A program made the position numbers and the translations under genes. The notes beneath the pieces are model-generated. The model was not told where the DNA came from, searched no databases, and saw only the letters and a program-made list of their open reading frames with translations. From NCBI RefSeq assembly GCF_016798325.1, contig NZ_JAERVO010000005.1, positions 248,001 to 312,000 of the forward strand: 64,000 nucleotides of DNA, read 5' to 3'. This DNA comes from Marinobacter mangrovi. GTDB taxonomy: Bacteria > Pseudomonadota > Gammaproteobacteria > Pseudomonadales > Oleiphilaceae. Positions within the stretch are counted from its first letter, which is position 1. Each line of letters begins with the position of its first letter. This document shows, piece by piece, positions 8,619-18,960 of this stretch.

Positions 8619-9659
8619 TCAGCCTTTGCTCAGCAACTCCCGCAGATCGATGATGGCGGAGTTGGCCCGGGCCAGATAGGACGCCATGGTCAGAGAGTGA
8701 TTGGCGAGGATGCCAAAGCCGCTGCCATTGAGGATCACCGGACTCCACATCGCCTTCTGGGACCCCTCCAGCTCGACGATGATCTGCCGCACGCTCACCA
8801 GCGCGTTCTTGTCTTTCAGGACATCACGGAAATCCACCTCGATGGCCTTGAAAATGTGCAGCAGGGCCCAGGAGGTCCCGCGGGCTTCGTAGAAAACGTC
8901 GTCAATCTCGGTCCAGGGCGTCTGCACCGAGGCGATGTCGTCCTCCTTCGCCTGGTCCGGCAGTTCTTCCATGTTCTCGTCCACCGACTGTTTGCCGACG
9001 CTTTCACTCAATCGGCGTGACAGGCTGCCCAGACGGGTTTCCAGATCCGCCAACCAGCTGTTCAGATTGTCCGCCCGGGCGTAAAACTGGGCCTGGGGAC
9101 CGTTGGGGTTGGACAGGCGATCGAGATAGCGCTTGAGCGCGGCAATACCGCGCCGATACTCGGATTCGGTGGAAGGCAGCATCCAGCTGCCGTTATCGAA
9201 GTGCAGTTGGGGTTCAGCGATGGTCAGGTCCGGGTCTTCGGCGGACTGGCTTTGGGAGCGGCTGATGTTCTGGCGCAGCGCCCTGGCCATATCGCGCAGC
9301 TGGATCAGCACCCCGTATTCCCAGTGCGGCATGTTATCCATCCACAGCCCCGGCGGCATGATGTCGTTAGTGATGTAACCGCCCGGCTTGTCGAGCAGGG
9401 TCTCGGCCATGTGAATGAGCGTCGAGGTGGTGGTGAAGCCGGTCACCATCTCCCGATTCATGGCCTGGGCCCGCTGCTGGGCCTCATCGCGGACCGAGTA
9501 GGTGTCCGGCTCGCTGCTCCAATAGATCCCCAGCACCACCGCGACGATCAGGTAGATCACCAGCAGGACAATCAGGCCCTTGAACACTTTGCCGCCACCG
9601 AGATAGTCCTGGATGTCCTCCAGCCGCTCCCGGAAAAATCCTCTGGTCTTGCTCAACAT
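8619..9659 (-). CDS. DUF2333 family inner-membrane protein
   Basis: 346 aa with one N-terminal membrane segment (GLIVLLVIYLIVAVVLGIYW, about residues 28-47) after a short charged cytoplasmic stretch, and a long soluble, probably periplasmic, alpha-helical domain with motifs such as PPGLWMDNMPHWEYGV and WSPVILNGSGFGILANHSL. It looks like the DUF2333 family found in Pseudomonas and relatives; no function is established. The start at 9659 was chosen because AAGGTGG sits 6-7 bases before it, while the ATG two codons earlier lies too close to that site. Confidence 0.72.
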   Translation of the reverse strand: MLSKTRGFFRERLEDIQDYLGGGKVFKGLIVLLVIYLIVAVVLGIYWSSEPDTYSVRDEAQQRAQAMNREMVTGFTTTSTLIHMAETLLDKPGGYITNDIMPPGLWMDNMPHWEYGVLIQLRDMARALRQNISRSQSQSAEDPDLTIAEPQLHFDNGSWMLPSTESEYRRGIAALKRYLDRLSNPNGPQAQFYARADNLNSWLADLETRLGSLSRRLSESVGKQSVDENMEELPDQAKEDDIASVQTPWTEIDDVFYEARGTSWALLHIFKAIEVDFRDVLKDKNALVSVRQIIVELEGSQKAMWSPVILNGSGFGILANHSLTMASYLARANSAIIDLRELLSKG

Positions 9660-9783
9660 AACCATCCACCTTGTGTCATTCGTTCTGATTCGTCGTTATT
9701 CGAACGCCACCGGAGCCTCCTGGCCACCGGGAGCCCATACCTTGCCGGATTGTCATGGGCACCGCAATTGTGGGACGTGCCAC

Positions 9784-11766
9784 TCAGACCGATGGCAAGG
9801 TATCCCCTGGCCGGGCCAGGTGATAACCGATGCCGCCATCGACGCCAAGCACCGAAACCAGGTGCCATTCCGCGGCGGTTTCGACGCCCGCCACAAACAC
9901 CTCGACGCCGCGACTGTGAGCGATCGGCACAATGGACTCCAGATAGAAACGGTTGTCCGGATGCGTATCGATATTGCGGATAAAGCTGGGATCAATACGC
10001 AGGGCCTGGAAGGGCAGATTACGCAGGTAACTGAACGGCACGCCGCCGACGCCGAAATGATCCACCAGCACCCGCACGTCATGGCGACGCAATAGCTTGA
10101 CGCAGTTGCCCACATCCGCCCGGTGGTGGTGCACCGCATCCTCAGGCAGGTAGACCCAGAGCCGAGCCAGCACCGCGGCACCCTCCTCGGACAACGTCCT
10201 CGCCAGCCAGTCCCGGAAACCGGCATCGGCAATGGAGGAACTGCCCAGGGTCAGACTGAAGGATTGCAGCGGGTACTGGCGTAGCAGATCGAGCACCCGC
10301 CGGAACACGATCCGATCCAGCCGTGCCATCATCCGGAACCGTTCGGCCATGGGCAGGAAGATCCCCGCAGCCACCCATTCGCCATTGACCTCGATGCGCG
10401 ACAGCACGTGGTAATGGTGAACGGACTGATCAACGGTCCGCAGCATGGGCTGATAGACCAGCCGGATGCGTTCGGCGTCGAGGGACGATTCCAGGTGCTC
10501 GCGCCACTGGTCGACGCTGTGCTGCACGGATTGGGTGGTGTCGAACACCTTGCAGTCGGTTTCCCGCGACATCTGGGCCTGGCGCAGGGCTTCATCGCAG
10601 GCGGCCAGCAGCTCGCGGGTGCCGGCCAGATGGCCATTGGTAGCGGCGAGACCGGCGTGGACGGCCACGTCACGACCCGCCGAACGATCGGCGTAGATGC
10701 CGTCGAGGTCCGCCAGCAGCTGGCGTACCCAGAACTCGGCATCCACCGGCGCTGCACCGGGCAGGAACAGGGCAAACTCGGCCCCGTTACGGCGACCGGC
10801 AAAGCTGCCGGGGTGCTCGCGTACGAACGCCTGGATGCGTTCGGCCACCGCCAGCAACAGATTATCCGCCGCCTGACGACCCTCCAACTGGTTACAGCGC
10901 CCGAAATCCGCCAGCTGCAGCAGCACCAGCGCGCCCTGGCGCCGGGAATCCCGGCTCTCGACGGCCACCGACATGCGTTGCTCGAACGCGCTGCGACTGG
11001 CCAGGCCGGTCAGCCGGTCTTCGTTGCTCATGCGCCGCAGATGCTGGATCAGCTTGGCCTGCCCCTCAAACAGGGCACCCAGGTCGTGGGTCATCTGGTT
11101 CATGGCGGACGTCACCCGCGCCAGCTCGCGCGTGCCTGCCTCCGGCGCCCGCGATCGGAAATCCCGGTTGCGGATGGCTTCGGCCTGACGCTCCAGCCCG
11201 GCCAGTGGCCGCAGAACCCGGCGCAGGATAAAGAAGAGAATCAGCAAGGCGACGATGCCGATCAGTAGCGCCCCCAGCGCCATCTGCCGGGCCATTCGCC
11301 ACAGATCCCGGTAGCCCTGCCCCGGATGGCTGACCACTTCGACGAACCCCAGGCGCTGCCAACCGCGAACCACCTCGGCGCGCTGGCCGAAGCGCTCGAC
11401 GGGCAGATCCACCAGAGACACGAACCAGCCCGGAACCCCCGGCGTCCGCAAACGATCGCGGCGCTCGATCTCGAAATCGGCCGACGTATTCTTGTAGCGA
11501 ATGACCAGGTAGCGGCCGCTGTCGAAGGTCGCGTCAATCAGTGAGGACGCCGCCACCGCATCCCGGCCGTCGATGGCGTTGGACAGGGAGAGGCCCACGG
11601 CGACCGCCCCGTCATGGGCGTGCCCCTCCAGTTGCTCGACGATATACCCGCGAAAGCCGATCATACCGGCGAGCAGGCTGGCCACCATCAGCAGCAGGAT
11701 CAGACTGCCGGTGAACAGCAGCAACAGCAGTTGCAATGAAATGATGCCACGGCGTGTTTTCCGCAT
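9784..11766 (-). CDS. LapD-like c-di-GMP receptor (periplasmic LapD/MoxY_N, HAMP, degenerate GGDEF and EAL)
   Basis: 660 aa, close to LapD (648 aa). Order: membrane helix (about residues 10-35), periplasmic domain with GVPGWF, which resembles the loop by which LapD holds LapG, second membrane helix, HAMP, GGDEF-like and EAL-like domains. The GGDEF signature reads RNGAEF and the EAL signature HVLSRIE, so neither activity is expected; c-di-GMP binding with inside-out signalling to control a surface adhesin is the family role. The start is the ATG at 11766, because a GTG 31 codons earlier adds a non-family leader. It is divergent from a diguanylate cyclase. No lapG or lapA is in the window. Confidence 0.82.
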   Translation of the reverse strand: MRKTRRGIISLQLLLLLFTGSLILLLMVASLLAGMIGFRGYIVEQLEGHAHDGAVAVGLSLSNAIDGRDAVAASSLIDATFDSGRYLVIRYKNTSADFEIERRDRLRTPGVPGWFVSLVDLPVERFGQRAEVVRGWQRLGFVEVVSHPGQGYRDLWRMARQMALGALLIGIVALLILFFILRRVLRPLAGLERQAEAIRNRDFRSRAPEAGTRELARVTSAMNQMTHDLGALFEGQAKLIQHLRRMSNEDRLTGLASRSAFEQRMSVAVESRDSRRQGALVLLQLADFGRCNQLEGRQAADNLLLAVAERIQAFVREHPGSFAGRRNGAEFALFLPGAAPVDAEFWVRQLLADLDGIYADRSAGRDVAVHAGLAATNGHLAGTRELLAACDEALRQAQMSRETDCKVFDTTQSVQHSVDQWREHLESSLDAERIRLVYQPMLRTVDQSVHHYHVLSRIEVNGEWVAAGIFLPMAERFRMMARLDRIVFRRVLDLLRQYPLQSFSLTLGSSSIADAGFRDWLARTLSEEGAAVLARLWVYLPEDAVHHHRADVGNCVKLLRRHDVRVLVDHFGVGGVPFSYLRNLPFQALRIDPSFIRNIDTHPDNRFYLESIVPIAHSRGVEVFVAGVETAAEWHLVSVLGVDGGIGYHLARPGDTLPSV

Positions 11767-12105
11767 TCCCTGGCCAGCCCCCTGGCATGAATCGATCGGA
11801 TTCAATGGCTCCTGACGCGACAAAAGCGTCGGATATGACAAACATTTACACAGCGTCACCTACGCCGACAACATAAAACACTATAGACTCTCCAGAGAGC
11901 CATTGAGAGCTCTACAATCACAACAGAGCGTCTGGATCGCCTGACGGCGTTCAACGACTCACAAAAACGATGTTCTCAGCTTCACTGCCTTGGCGTGAGG
12001 GAACCGACCATCCGGAACGGCTGCGAAAGGGCGTACCGGACCAGGAAGTGGCCGGAGACAGCAACCTGGCTCGGCCACTGCGCAAGAAGACAGGCCAGAG
12101 ACCCA

Positions 12106-13719
12106 ATGACTGACGACAATCAAAAGGAAAAGCTGAAACAGCATTTTGCGCGGCGCGTTACGACCCAGGCAAGAGTCGTCCTCGACACCTGGCAAAAAGT
12201 GAAGGAATCCGACAGCCAGGCGGAAATCCTGCACCGCGACCTGTCCAGCGCGACCGAAAAGCTGGTGCGCTACGCCCAGCGTTTTGAGATGGTCAAGCAC
12301 GCCAGCGCCGGCGAGGCGCTGCTGGGCATCCTGCAACGCTGGGCCCCTGACGCCTCGCTGCCCGACACCGTGCGTGAGGAACTGCAGGGGGCGATGGACC
12401 AGCTCAGCCAGTGCACCCTGCGCCGCACCGACCAGGATCTGGACGAAGCGCCCCGCACCTACCTGCGCACCCCGGTTTATGTGGCCCTCTGCGAGCTGGA
12501 AATGGCCAACCGCCTGATCAAGCAGCTGGAATTCTTTGGATTCCGTGCCGCCGCTTTCGAGGACGCCGAAGGGCTGATGGACGCCTGCAGCCGCCACAAG
12601 CCGGAAACCATCCTGATGGACGTCAATTTCGGCGGCAGCGAACTGGCCGGCATCGCCACCGTCGAGGCGCTGCAGGAGCGCCACGACACACCGATCCCCG
12701 TGATCTTCATGAGCGATGAGGACGGCACCATCGAAACCCGGCTGCGTGCGTCCCGTTGCGGCGGCGAGGAATTCTTCTTCCCGTCGGTGGATCCGGGCCA
12801 GTTGATCGAAAAGATCGAGACCTACACCCACGGCAATACCGTCGAACCCTACCGCGTGCTGGTCCTGGACGATTCCCGCGCCCAGGCCAAATTCATGGAG
12901 AACGTCCTGACCCGGGCCGGCATGACCGCCCACATCATTACCGATCCCATGCAGATCATCCACGCGCTGGAAGCATTCTCGCCGGAAATCATCGTGCTGG
13001 ACATGTACATGCCCGGCTGCACCGGCATGGAAATCGCCCGGGTAATCCGCCAGCAGGACCGCCTGCACAGCGTGCCGATCATCTACCTGTCCGCCGAGGA
13101 CGACGTTTCCAAGCAGCTGCACGCCATGAGCCTGGGCGGCGACGACTTCCTCACCAAGCCGATCGACCCCAAGCACCTGATCGCCACCATCCACAACCGG
13201 GGCCGGCGCGCCCGCTCCCTGTTGGCGCTGATGATCCGCGACAGCCTGACCGGCCTGTACAATCACACCCACACGTTGCACCTGCTGGACCAGGAAATCG
13301 TCAAGGCGAAGCAGAAGGACCAGCCGCTGTGCTTTGCGATGCTGGACATCGACTACTTCAAGAAGATCAACGACACCTACGGCCATCCGATTGGCGACCG
13401 GGTGCTGCGCAGCCTGTCCATGTTCCTCAAGCAGCGTCTGCGCAAGACCGACCACATCGGTCGCTACGGCGGTGAAGAATTCGCGCTGATCCTGCCCAAC
13501 ACCCGGGAAAGCGATGCCAAGAACGTGATCAACGAAATTCGCGAGCGCTTTGCCGAGTTGTTGCAACCGGCCGGCGCCCAGGAGTTCAAGGTCACCTTCA
13601 GCTGCGGTGTTGCCGCCTGGCAGGGCGAGAGCGCCCAGACCCTGTGTGAACGGGCCGACCGCGCCCTCTACGACGCCAAGGGCCTGGGCCGCAACACCGT
13701 CGTCTCGGCCAGCCAGTAA
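12106..13719 (+). CDS. Two-receiver diguanylate cyclase (PleD-like response regulator)
   Basis: Makes c-di-GMP from two GTP under control of phosphorelay input. 537 aa: a helical N-terminal region (HPt-like in look), a first receiver domain lacking the acidic pair but keeping LMDVNF, a second full receiver (VLVLDDSRAQ, phospho-acceptor in IVLDMYMPG, K in LTKPID), then a GGDEF domain with intact GGEEF and an RKTD inhibitory site five residues before it. The start at 12106 (MTDDNQKEKL) was chosen over an upstream in-frame start 37 codons earlier. It is divergent from the LapD-like receptor, 339 bp apart, suggesting a maker/reader pair. Confidence 0.88.
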   Translation: MTDDNQKEKLKQHFARRVTTQARVVLDTWQKVKESDSQAEILHRDLSSATEKLVRYAQRFEMVKHASAGEALLGILQRWAPDASLPDTVREELQGAMDQLSQCTLRRTDQDLDEAPRTYLRTPVYVALCELEMANRLIKQLEFFGFRAAAFEDAEGLMDACSRHKPETILMDVNFGGSELAGIATVEALQERHDTPIPVIFMSDEDGTIETRLRASRCGGEEFFFPSVDPGQLIEKIETYTHGNTVEPYRVLVLDDSRAQAKFMENVLTRAGMTAHIITDPMQIIHALEAFSPEIIVLDMYMPGCTGMEIARVIRQQDRLHSVPIIYLSAEDDVSKQLHAMSLGGDDFLTKPIDPKHLIATIHNRGRRARSLLALMIRDSLTGLYNHTHTLHLLDQEIVKAKQKDQPLCFAMLDIDYFKKINDTYGHPIGDRVLRSLSMFLKQRLRKTDHIGRYGGEEFALILPNTRESDAKNVINEIRERFAELLQPAGAQEFKVTFSCGVAAWQGESAQTLCERADRALYDAKGLGRNTVVSASQ

Positions 13720-14051
13720 CCGGTCAACGCTCCGGCCCGCCCGAGGGTCGGAGCGCGATTCCACAGACACTCACGACCGCACAAACCTCCCCGTTCCCCG
13801 CCACTTCCTGACCATTACCGGCAGACTCCGCAAAGAAGGGCTTTCGGCGCCTTAGACCACCCGATATGAAACCAACGTCTTATGGACGGGTCTACCTTGC
13901 TTGACAACAATGGTGCCAATGTCGGCGTGACTGACCCGGGCCGATTGTCAAAATGTGTTGAAGTCATAGACTATACTGGTCATGATGACTGGAAAATGTC
14001 GCTATATTCGGCGATCCTGTCAGAAAACGAGCCAATAACAAGGTTTTCCCC
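13720..14051. other. Intergenic region before aroQ
   Basis: No convincing gene. TATACT at 13972-13977 could be the aroQ -10, with TTGTCA at 13945-13950 too far (21 bp) for a standard -35. Nothing else is recognised. Confidence 0.4.
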
Positions 14052-14486
14052 ATGGCCACGATTCTCGTGCTGCACGGCCCCAACCTGAACATGCTTGGCG
14101 TTCGGGAACCGGACGTCTACGGCCACGAGACCCTCAATGACATCAACGATCGCCTGCATCGGCAGGCCAGTCAGGCGGGTCATCATCTGCTGCATCTGCA
14201 ATCCAACGCAGAGTATGAATTGATCGACCGTGTCCACGAGGCACGACAGGAAGGGGTGGATTTCATCCTGATCAATCCAGCGGCCTTTACACACACCAGC
14301 GTTGCCCTGCGCGACGCCGTATTGGCGGCGGAGATCCCTTTCATCGAAGTGCACCTCTCCAATGTGCACGCCCGTGAACCCTTCCGCCATCACTCCTATT
14401 TTTCGGATGTGGCGGTCGGCGTGATTTGCGGCCTCGGCAGCCAGGGCTATGACCTGGCGCTGCAGGCCGCACTGGCACGACTTTAG
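14052..14486 (+). CDS. aroQ: 3-dehydroquinate dehydratase, type II
   Basis: Third step of the shikimate pathway. 144 aa, typical for the small dodecameric type II enzyme. Motifs [16 protein letters not shown] (flexible lid with catalytic Arg and Tyr), [27 protein letters not shown] and [17 protein letters not shown] (catalytic His) are all intact. It heads the aroQ-accB-accC-prmA block, an order conserved in Pseudomonas, with 47 bp to accB. Confidence 0.97.
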   Translation: MATILVLHGPNLNMLGVREPDVYGHETLNDINDRLHRQASQAGHHLLHLQSNAEYELIDRVHEARQEGVDFILINPAAFTHTSVALRDAVLAAEIPFIEVHLSNVHAREPFRHHSYFSDVAVGVICGLGSQGYDLALQAALARL

Positions 14487-14533
14487 ATTCAATGTCGACG
14501 AGAGCTGTCAATTAATTCCGGCGAGAACAGACT

Positions 14534-14998
14534 ATGGATATTCGTAAAGTAAAGAAGCTGATCGAACTGATTGAAGAATCGGACGTGGAAGAACTGGAGA
14601 TCCGCGAAGGCGAGGATACCGTTCGCATCACCCGTCGCCGCGGCCAGGCCGAATTCGCCCAGATGATGCCGGCCCATTATGCACCGGCACCCGCGGCCGC
14701 ACCGGCACCGCAGCCGGCGGCAGAGCCTGCCGCCGCCGAAGCGCCGGCCGACAACACGCCGGCGGGCCACCAGGTTCGCTCACCGATGGTCGGCACCTTC
14801 TACCGCTCGCCGTCGCCCACCGCCAAGGCCTTCGTTGAAGTCGGTCAGACCGTTGCCGCCGGCGACGTCATCTGCATCGTCGAAGCCATGAAGATGATGA
14901 ACCAGATCGAAGCCGACAAGAGCGGTACCATTGTCGACATTCTCGTAGAGAACGGGCAGCCGGTAGAGTTCGACCAGCCGCTCTTTATTATCTCCTGA
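14534..14998 (+). CDS. accB: Biotin carboxyl carrier protein of acetyl-CoA carboxylase
   Basis: Carries the carboxyl group on biotin for malonyl-CoA synthesis. 154 aa: N-terminal helical part ([19 protein letters not shown]), an Ala/Pro-rich flexible linker (about residues 52-78), and the biotinyl domain with EAMKMMNQ (biotin Lys 120). It shares a transcript with accC, which begins 17 bp downstream. Confidence 0.97.
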   Translation: MDIRKVKKLIELIEESDVEELEIREGEDTVRITRRRGQAEFAQMMPAHYAPAPAAAPAPQPAAEPAAAEAPADNTPAGHQVRSPMVGTFYRSPSPTAKAFVEVGQTVAAGDVICIVEAMKMMNQIEADKSGTIVDILVENGQPVEFDQPLFIIS

Positions 14999-15015
14999 TC
15001 GAAGACGACTGACCC

Positions 15016-16362
15016 ATGGCCATGATTGAAAAAGTCCTGATCGCCAACCGGGGCGAGATCGCGCTTCGTATCCTGCGAGCGTGCAAGGAGCTGGGCATCC
15101 GCACGGTTGCCGTTCACTCCCAGGTCGACCGTGACCTGATGCACGTCCGGCTCGCCGACGAATCCGTCTGCATCGGCCCCAACAGTGCGACTGAAAGCTA
15201 CCTCAATATTCCTGCCATCATCAGCGCCGCGGAAGTTACCGACTCGGTCGGTATCCACCCGGGCTACGGTTTCCTGGCAGAGAACGCCGATTTCGCCGAA
15301 CAGGTCGAGAAGAGCGGCTTCCGCTTTATCGGCCCACGCGCCGAAACCATCCGCCTGATGGGGAACAAGGTGTCCGCCATCAACGCGATGGTGAAGGCCG
15401 GTGTCCCCACCGTACCGGGCTCCGACGGTCCGATCACCAATGATGATGCGCACACGCTGGAAGTGGCCCGCAAGATCGGCTATCCGGTCATCATCAAGGC
15501 CGCTTCCGGCGGCGGTGGTCGCGGCATGCAGGTGGTGCACTCCGAGGCGTCGCTGCTGAAGAGCATCCAGATCACGCAATCCGAGGCCCGCAACGCCTTT
15601 GGTGACGAGACCTGCTACCTGGAGAAGTACCTGGAGCGGCCCCGTCACGTCGAGGTACAGGTCCTGGCGGACATGCACGGCAACGTGATTCACCTGGGCG
15701 ACCGCGACTGCTCCATGCAGCGTCGTCACCAGAAAGTCATCGAGGAAGCCCCGGCGCCGAACATCGATCCGGAAGCACGCGAGAAGACCCTGCAGGCCTG
15801 TGTCGACGCCTGTAAGGAAATCGGTTACGTGGGCGCCGGGACGTTCGAGTTCCTGTACCAGGACGGCCGTTTCTACTTTATCGAGATGAACACCCGGGTT
15901 CAGGTGGAGCATCCGGTGTCGGAAATGGTCACCGGCGTGGACATCGTCAAGGAGCAGCTGCGCGTCGCCAGCGGCCTGCCGCTCACCTTCTCCCAGGACG
16001 AGATCCGGGTGGCCGGTCACGCCATGGAGTGCCGGATCAACGCGGAAGACCCGCAGACCTTCATTCCCAGCCCGGGTCAGGTCAAGCACTTCCATGCCCC
16101 CGGCGGCAACGGCGTGCGGGTCGATTCCCACATGTACACCGGCTATTCGGTCCCGCCCTACTACGACTCACTGATCGGCAAGCTCATCAGCTTTGGCGAG
16201 GATCGTGAGACCGCCCGCAAGCGCATGAAGAACGCGCTGGACGAGCTGGTCGTGGAAGGCATCAAGACCAATCAGCCCCTGCATCGCCGATTGATCCTTG
16301 ACGGCGGCTTCAAGAATGTGGAATTTACCATCCACTATCTCGAGAAGCTGATCAAAGACTAG
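15016..16362 (+). CDS. accC: Acetyl-CoA carboxylase, biotin carboxylase subunit
   Basis: ATP-dependent carboxylation of AccB biotin. 448 aa, as in E. coli (449). [22 protein letters not shown]-grasp loop [26 protein letters not shown] and [14 protein letters not shown] are intact. A Met two codons in (15022) fits the E. coli N-terminus about equally well. Operon with accB. It is the fatty-acid synthesis copy, distinct from pycA at 4010. Confidence 0.97.
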   Translation: MAMIEKVLIANRGEIALRILRACKELGIRTVAVHSQVDRDLMHVRLADESVCIGPNSATESYLNIPAIISAAEVTDSVGIHPGYGFLAENADFAEQVEKSGFRFIGPRAETIRLMGNKVSAINAMVKAGVPTVPGSDGPITNDDAHTLEVARKIGYPVIIKAASGGGGRGMQVVHSEASLLKSIQITQSEARNAFGDETCYLEKYLERPRHVEVQVLADMHGNVIHLGDRDCSMQRRHQKVIEEAPAPNIDPEAREKTLQACVDACKEIGYVGAGTFEFLYQDGRFYFIEMNTRVQVEHPVSEMVTGVDIVKEQLRVASGLPLTFSQDEIRVAGHAMECRINAEDPQTFIPSPGQVKHFHAPGGNGVRVDSHMYTGYSVPPYYDSLIGKLISFGEDRETARKRMKNALDELVVEGIKTNQPLHRRLILDGGFKNVEFTIHYLEKLIKD

Positions 16363-16393
16363 TCGTGCCGCGTCAATGTGGTATTGACGGCCT

Positions 16394-16440
16394 CAGCGCC
16401 CCCAATGATGCGTCGACGCGATGCGGCATTGGGGGCGCTG
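16394..16440. repeat. Perfect 14-bp inverted repeat between accC and prmA
   Basis: CAGCGCCCCCAATG (16394-16407) is exactly complementary to 16427-16440, with a 19-base loop that itself contains the palindrome GCGTCGACGC. No T-tract follows, so it looks like a transcript-stabilising or attenuating structure rather than a simple terminator. Confidence 0.75.
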
Positions 16441-16518
16441 CCTTCAGGAAGGCTGATCGTTTCGCACTCGGGGCCAGACCGACTGCAGTCGCCACCCTCA
16501 CATTGACGGAGTAACCCT

Positions 16519-17415
16519 ATGCGCTGGATCCAGGTGCGCGTTCCCACCGATCCGGAACACGCGGATTTACTGGAGGATATCCTCATGGAAGCCGGCGCCG
16601 ACGCCGTCACCATGGAGGATGCCGCCGACCAGCCCCTCTATGAACCGGACCCGGGCACCACGCCGCTGTGGGGCCAGACCCGGGTCACCGGCCTGTTCAA
16701 TGCCGACACCGGCATCGACAGCCTCAAGGCCATGCTGGCCGAGGCCTACCACCAGCAGACCCAGCAGGAAATCGGCGAGATCGACGTCTCGCTGCTCGAG
16801 GACAAGGACTGGGAACGGGCCTGGATGGACGATTTCAAGCCATTGCGCTTCGGCCAGCGCCTGTGGATCGTGCCCAGCTGGCACGACGTTCCCGATGTGG
16901 AAGCCGCCAATCTGATGCTCGACCCGGGCCTGGCCTTCGGCACCGGCACCCACCCGACCACCGCCCTGTGCCTGGAATGGCTCGACGGCAAGCCGTTGCA
17001 GGACACCCAGGTGATCGACTACGGCTGCGGCTCTGGCATTCTGGGACTGGCGGCCCTGCTGCTGGGCGCCAAACACGTCATCGGCGTCGATACCGATCCC
17101 CAGGCCCTGGATGCCAGCCGCGACAATGCGCGTCGCAACGGCATCGATGATCCGCGGCTCGACCTGTACCTGCCGGACCAGGAGCCGGACACCCAGGCGG
17201 ACGTCCTGCTGGCCAACATCCTCGCCCAGCCGCTGCTTGGCCTGGCCCCCAAACTGGCCAGTCGGGTGAAGGATGGCGGCGATATCGTGCTGTCCGGTAT
17301 TCTGTCCAACCAGGCCCGGGAGGTGATGGACGCCTACGAGCCCTGGTTTATCATGGACGAGCCGGTCCAGCAGGAGGATTGGGTCCGCCTCACCGGACAA
17401 CGTCGCGACAGATGA
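16519..17415 (+). CDS. prmA: Ribosomal protein L11 methyltransferase
   Basis: SAM-dependent trimethylation of ribosomal protein L11. 298 aa with an N-terminal L11-recognition domain and a C-terminal methyltransferase fold: DPGLAFGTGTHPTT, SAM motif I VIDYGCGSGILGLAALLLGA, and LLANILAQPL (N-I-L active-site loop). Located after accC as in many gammaproteobacteria, 156 bp downstream. Confidence 0.96.
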   Translation: MRWIQVRVPTDPEHADLLEDILMEAGADAVTMEDAADQPLYEPDPGTTPLWGQTRVTGLFNADTGIDSLKAMLAEAYHQQTQQEIGEIDVSLLEDKDWERAWMDDFKPLRFGQRLWIVPSWHDVPDVEAANLMLDPGLAFGTGTHPTTALCLEWLDGKPLQDTQVIDYGCGSGILGLAALLLGAKHVIGVDTDPQALDASRDNARRNGIDDPRLDLYLPDQEPDTQADVLLANILAQPLLGLAPKLASRVKDGGDIVLSGILSNQAREVMDAYEPWFIMDEPVQQEDWVRLTGQRRDR

Positions 17416-17620
17416 CGACAACCGGCGGACCGTCTACACTGTGGCCCTCACAGATCCTGCGGCCCACCGCTCCCATCGGGGCGGACAACAAGGACGGGTA
17501 GCCGGCCAGGCCAACATCGGCGAACCTTCTGCAAGCCCACAATCGGGGCGCTTGCGAGGTTCTCCGGGCCTTTACGATGCGACAGGGATTCCGAGCCGTG
17601 ACCTGCGACAGGAATAAAGG

Positions 17621-18949
17621 ATGAGCCAGAGCAGTACGCTGACACGTTGCCCCCATTGCGACACCCGATTCCGGGTCACCGAGGAACAGCTCGGCATTGC
17701 CCGCGGCAAGGTCCGCTGCGGCAATTGCATGGAAGTGTTCAACGCCCTCGAACACAGCGAAACCGAAACCAGCAAGCCCCGGCCTGCTGCGACGGCCGCA
17801 TCCCCTTCCAAACCTGAACCGGCACCGTCGCCCAGCGCATCCTCCAGTTCCTTTATGGAGGAAGAAGAACTCATCTTCGAAGACGATCCCGAAGAGGACG
17901 CCGCCGAGGGCAACTACGCCGGCACCAAGACCACCTTCGATGACGACGAGCTGAGCGACAGCTTCCTGAATTTTGACGAAACCCGGGACAGCGGATACCG
18001 CGACGACGAAGACGAGATCGAGACCGACATCGACGAGAGCTGGGCAGAGGCCATTCTCGACGAAAGCGAGTCCATGACCCGCAAGCCGCCGGCCTCCAGG
18101 CCCAGCCAGCCTGAGCCGGAACCGGCGCCGTCGGCGGACGACGAGGACTTGCTGGACGACCCGTTCAGCCAGCGTACCGCCTTCCAGGCCCCCAAATCCG
18201 AGCCGGAGCGCCCGCAACCTCGCCCCAAGGCCGAACCGGAGCCCGCGCCTGAACCGGACACCGAATCCTTCGGTCCGGCGACAGAAACGTCGCGCACCAG
18301 GCCGGCGCAGCCTACCCAACCGGCCCCCGAGCCGGCTCCGGACCCGGATGCCATTCGCCCGGAGCGGGATGAACCGCTCGCCGCCACCCGCCGGCTGGGC
18401 AGCAGCAACGCGTTCCAGGATCTGCGCCACGAACCGATCGCCATCGGCAAACCACAACGCTCCTGGTTGCGCCGCAGCATCTGGACGCTGCTCATCCTGG
18501 TGTTGTTGGGCGTGCTGGTCTCACAGGTCACCTATTTCCAGCTCGATCGCCTGTCCAGCATTCCGGAACTGCGCCCTTATTACGAACAGGGCTGCGAGGT
18601 CCTGGGCTGCGAGTTGCCGCCGCTGGTGGCCATCGACCGCATCCAGAGCCAGAAACTGGTGGTGCGCACCGATCCGCAACAGCGCGGCACGCTGGTGGTG
18701 GATGCGGTCCTGGTCAACGAAGCGCGCTTCGAGCAACCCTTCCCCAACATCGGCCTGACGTTCTCCAACCTCAACGGCGACGTCGTGGCGCAAAGCCTGT
18801 TCGAGCCGGATGAATACCTGTCCGGCGAGGCCCAGGACCTGTCGATGATGCCCAGCCAGACACCCATCCGGATTTCCATCCACATTCGCGATCCGGGTCG
18901 GGATGCCGTCAACTACAACATCACCTTCATCGCTCGTTCGACGAAGTAG
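17621..18949 (+). CDS. DUF3426 / zinc-ribbon (MJ0042-type) membrane protein
   Basis: 442 aa. The N-terminus holds a zinc finger with two CxxC pairs (RCPHCDTRF and VRCGNCMEVF), followed by about 230 residues of acidic Pro/Glu/Asp-rich disordered sequence, one membrane segment (WTLLILVLLGVLVSQVTYF, about residues 288-306), and a C-terminal DUF3426 domain of likely beta fold outside the membrane. The prmA-DUF3426-dusB order is shared with Pseudomonas (PA4851 position). Function unknown. The start follows AGGAATAAAGG. Confidence 0.82.
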   Translation: MSQSSTLTRCPHCDTRFRVTEEQLGIARGKVRCGNCMEVFNALEHSETETSKPRPAATAASPSKPEPAPSPSASSSSFMEEEELIFEDDPEEDAAEGNYAGTKTTFDDDELSDSFLNFDETRDSGYRDDEDEIETDIDESWAEAILDESESMTRKPPASRPSQPEPEPAPSADDEDLLDDPFSQRTAFQAPKSEPERPQPRPKAEPEPAPEPDTESFGPATETSRTRPAQPTQPAPEPAPDPDAIRPERDEPLAATRRLGSSNAFQDLRHEPIAIGKPQRSWLRRSIWTLLILVLLGVLVSQVTYFQLDRLSSIPELRPYYEQGCEVLGCELPPLVAIDRIQSQKLVVRTDPQQRGTLVVDAVLVNEARFEQPFPNIGLTFSNLNGDVVAQSLFEPDEYLSGEAQDLSMMPSQTPIRISIHIRDPGRDAVNYNITFIARSTK

Positions 18950-18960
18950 AACCGCCTGAC

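Noticed and set aside
11959-13770. Open frame of 603 codons antisense to the diguanylate cyclase
   Set aside because: Shadow of a GGDEF response regulator gene whose motifs are unambiguous.
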